54,303 nucleotides of DNA, from contig JBEBSD010000042.1 in assembly GCA_040394475.1 (NCBI GenBank), positions 1-54,303 of the forward strand, read 5' to 3'. Shown here piece by piece: positions 52,335 to 54,303 of this stretch; the stretch's first letter is position 1, and each line of letters opens with the position of its first letter. The position numbers were made by a program, and so were the translations under genes. The notes under the pieces were generated by a model, which was not told where the DNA came from, searched no databases, and saw only the letters and a program-made list of their open reading frames with translations. This DNA is from JBEBSD01 sp040394475 (GTDB lineage: Bacteria > Bacteroidota > Bacteroidia > Cytophagales > Spirosomataceae).

Positions 52335-54071
52335 ATGAAGGAATTACGACAAATCATACAAGCTTACCAGACCGCCTGTGCGCAAAAAAAGCGTACAGCG
52401 CTGGCTACTGTAGTACACATCGAAGGCTCTTCCTACCGGAGTCCGGGCGCCCGCATGCTGATCACTGAAGAGGGGTTGCTTACCGGGGCTATCAGCGGCG
52501 GCTGCCTGGAAGGCGATGCCCTTCGTAAGGCCCTGCTGGTAATGATGGGAGGAAAGCCCTTGTTAGTTACGTATGACACATCGGATGAGGACGACTCCGG
52601 ACTGGGCATCGGATTGGGCTGCAACGGCATTATCCGGGTGCTGATCGAACCGATCAATCCGCAAGAAACCCCGGTCCGCCTGCTGCAATGGATAACAGCC
52701 AAACGGCATCCGGCGGCATTGGTGACCTTTTATACTCCGGACGATAAAAAGAACAGCATTCAGGGCACTTGCATTGCCTTAACCCCGGCGGGTGTCCTCA
52801 CGACAGGCGGGGCGCTTCCCTTGCCCCTGCACCGCGTAATGGCTGATATGCAGCAGGTATTAAAAGAAAAAGCCCCGGCTTTTGTACATTATCCGCCTGC
52901 CTCGGGAGAAGGGCCGGTTGTCACCGCGTTTATCCATTATATTGCCCCGGCCCCTGCCTTGATCGTAGCCGGAGCCGGCAATGATGTCCTGCCGCTGGCA
53001 CAATTGGCAGAACTCCTGGGATGGGAGCTCACACTGATCGACGGCCGGCCCGGCTATGCCAATACAGCCCGGTTCCCCGGCTGTCAGGTGATTGTGTCGG
53101 ACCCGGCAGAGGCGCTGCAACAGACAACAATAGACGAGCAGACGGCCATCGTGCTCATGTCGCACAATTATGCGTATGACAAGGCCATCCTCGCACATGC
53201 TATCGGCAGCCCTGCGAGTTATATCGGCTTGCTTGGGCCCGCAAAAAAAAGGGAGCGCATGCTGGAGGAACTGGCGGCAGCGGGCAGTACGAACGACAGG
53301 CCGTCACGGATCTTTGGCCCTACAGGATTGGATATCGGTACCGAGACAGCAGAAGAAATCGCCCTGTCTGTCGTAGCAGAAATCAAAGCAGTATTTGCGG
53401 GAAAAACAGGCGGCCATCTTCACCATCTCTCCGGTGGCATCCACCGCCGTGACACCGCCATCACCCCGTCCCTGGAAACCTGCGGAATCCTCATACTGGC
53501 TGCGGGCGAATCTAAAAGGATGGGTACCCCTAAACAGCAATTACAGTATCAGGGACGAACGTTGCTGCAGCATGCCGTGCACGAAGCCCTTGATGTGGGA
53601 GCCGGGGCTACGGTAGTAGTACTGGGTGCGGAAGCTGCAATGCTGGGCCGTCAACTGGAGGGAACGCGGGTAGACCGGGTCCTGAATACAGCTTATAAGG
53701 AAGGGATTGCCTCCTCTATTGTGAGCGGTGTCCGGCACGTCAGCCTGCACCATCAGCAGGTACAGTACCTCCTTGTGATGCTGTGCGACCAGCCGTACGT
53801 TGATGCAGGACACCTGCGGAAGCTGATCCGCAGGCAGCAGGCAACCGGCGCCCTTGTGGCTGCCAGTTATTATGCAGGCAAAAAGGGGGTTCCGGCAGTC
53901 TTTCATAAGTCGGTTTTCCCGGAACTGTTGGCGCTGAAAGGTGATATCGGGGCGAGGCAGGTGATAGAAGCCCTGGGAGAAGCGGTAACGGCTGTTCCTT
54001 TTCCGGGCGGAGCGGTGGATATTGATACCCGTGAAGCTTATCACGACCTCATTGATCAGGAATGCCCCTGA
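52335..54071 (+). CDS. XdhC/CoxI and MobA-like nucleotidyltransferase fusion
   Basis: A 578-residue two-domain protein. Residues 1-~360 are XdhC/CoxI-like: VVHIEGSSYRSPGARMLI, then ISGGCLEGDALRKALL and a Rossmann-type region IVAGAGNDVLPLAQLAELLG. This family holds the molybdenum cofactor while it is sulfurated and passed to the apoenzyme. Residues ~385-578 are a MobA/MocA-like nucleotidyltransferase with ILAAGESKRMGTPKQ (about 386-400) and MLCDQPYVDAGHL, probably adding CMP to molybdopterin, the cofactor form used by this enzyme family. The two activities are often separate proteins. It is the last gene of the operon. The exact nucleotide specificity is inferred, not shown. Confidence 0.92.
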   Translation: MKELRQIIQAYQTACAQKKRTALATVVHIEGSSYRSPGARMLITEEGLLTGAISGGCLEGDALRKALLVMMGGKPLLVTYDTSDEDDSGLGIGLGCNGIIRVLIEPINPQETPVRLLQWITAKRHPAALVTFYTPDDKKNSIQGTCIALTPAGVLTTGGALPLPLHRVMADMQQVLKEKAPAFVHYPPASGEGPVVTAFIHYIAPAPALIVAGAGNDVLPLAQLAELLGWELTLIDGRPGYANTARFPGCQVIVSDPAEALQQTTIDEQTAIVLMSHNYAYDKAILAHAIGSPASYIGLLGPAKKRERMLEELAAAGSTNDRPSRIFGPTGLDIGTETAEEIALSVVAEIKAVFAGKTGGHLHHLSGGIHRRDTAITPSLETCGILILAAGESKRMGTPKQQLQYQGRTLLQHAVHEALDVGAGATVVVLGAEAAMLGRQLEGTRVDRVLNTAYKEGIASSIVSGVRHVSLHHQQVQYLLVMLCDQPYVDAGHLRKLIRRQQATGALVAASYYAGKKGVPAVFHKSVFPELLALKGDIGARQVIEALGEAVTAVPFPGGAVDIDTREAYHDLIDQECP

Positions 54072-54131
54072 CGAATCCGGAACAGTAACCGGATACCTGT
54101 ACCATTTCAGGTAGTAGCGACCGGCAGACAA

Positions 54132-54157
54132 GACACCGGGTGTTTCCGGTATCTTTT
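54132..54157 (+). terminator. Possible terminator after the molybdenum-hydroxylase operon
   Basis: GACACCGG (54132-54139) and CCGGTATC (54146-54153) can pair with one mismatch and are followed by TTTT. Weaker than the other terminators in the window. Confidence 0.4.
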
Positions 54158-54222
54158 CCTAGGCTTTCCTTGGAAATTAGTTGGAAGTACGGGAATGGAT
54201 GCAGGAAATGCTCTATTTTTTG

Positions 54223-54238
54223 AACTAATTCATTAGTT
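54223..54238. promoter_or_regulatory. Palindrome AACTAATTCATTAGTT at the window end
   Basis: A perfect inverted repeat (7-base arms AACTAAT/ATTAGTT, two-base spacer) in the AT-rich end of the window. It could be an operator for the gene beyond the edge. No gene is seen in 54072-54303. Confidence 0.3.
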
Positions 54239-54303
54239 TGTTTTCGCAGAAGAGGGAAAAATACAATTAGTCTTCAGTTTTTTAAACTTATTGGGGCTTA
54301 GAG

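Overview
The window looks like a chromosomal segment of a Bacteroidota bacterium with roughly balanced GC. Evidence: a short primary sigma factor without region 1.1, a Bacteroidota-style large LptF/LptG permease, an HU-like/SPOR membrane protein, many TPR and Gly-rich envelope proteins, and promoters of the form TTG-N20-TAnnTTTG. Order or family cannot be fixed from sequence alone; the gene content resembles Chitinophagales/Sphingobacteriales. No rRNA, CRISPR array, transposase, integrase or phage gene was seen.

Layout. 1-5.9 kb: the end of a tRNA(CAT) gene on the minus strand, a START-like protein directly abutting an LptF/LptG permease, then rpsO, pnp and rpoD. 5.9-9 kb: menD converging on a TPR lipoprotein, followed by a small 84-codon gene. 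9.2-17.5 kb: an envelope block of a 1003-residue TPR protein, a beta-barrel protein, a membrane-tethered HU-like/SPOR protein and a TonB-like protein, running into folC and trmB; two perfect DnaA-box 9-mers lie in its largest gap. 18.2-21.3 kb: gapA, dapD and an XRE regulator. 21.3-28.3 kb, minus strand: a heparinase II/III-like lyase, a lipoprotein, a TPR/coiled-coil protein and gyrA. 28.7-31.8 kb: a GntP-type transporter, a RidA-like protein and a D-threonine aldolase-like PLP enzyme, which together suggest uptake and breakdown of a D-hydroxyamino acid. 32.4-38.5 kb: gltB-gltD (glutamate synthase). 38.7-43.7 kb, minus strand: a collagen-like lipoprotein, a GT39-like membrane protein and glutamine-dependent NAD synthetase. 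43.9-45.5 kb: a HerA-like ATPase.

45.9-54.1 kb is the most distinctive functional unit: a tightly packed operon with two successive [2Fe-2S]/molybdopterin subunit pairs of the xanthine dehydrogenase/isoquinoline oxidoreductase family, then a NifS-like cysteine desulfurase and an XdhC-MobA-like fusion. The enzymes and the factors expected to sulfurate, insert and nucleotidylate their cofactor are thus encoded together. A well-matched promoter precedes the operon.

The intergenic DNA is also informative. The gap at 45.5-45.9 kb holds two in-register heptanucleotide repeat arrays and a REP-like palindrome whose sibling lies at 31.86 kb. A different long inverted repeat follows gltD. Four promoters (rpsO, dapD, ridA-like and the molybdenum operon) share exactly the same 20-base spacing.
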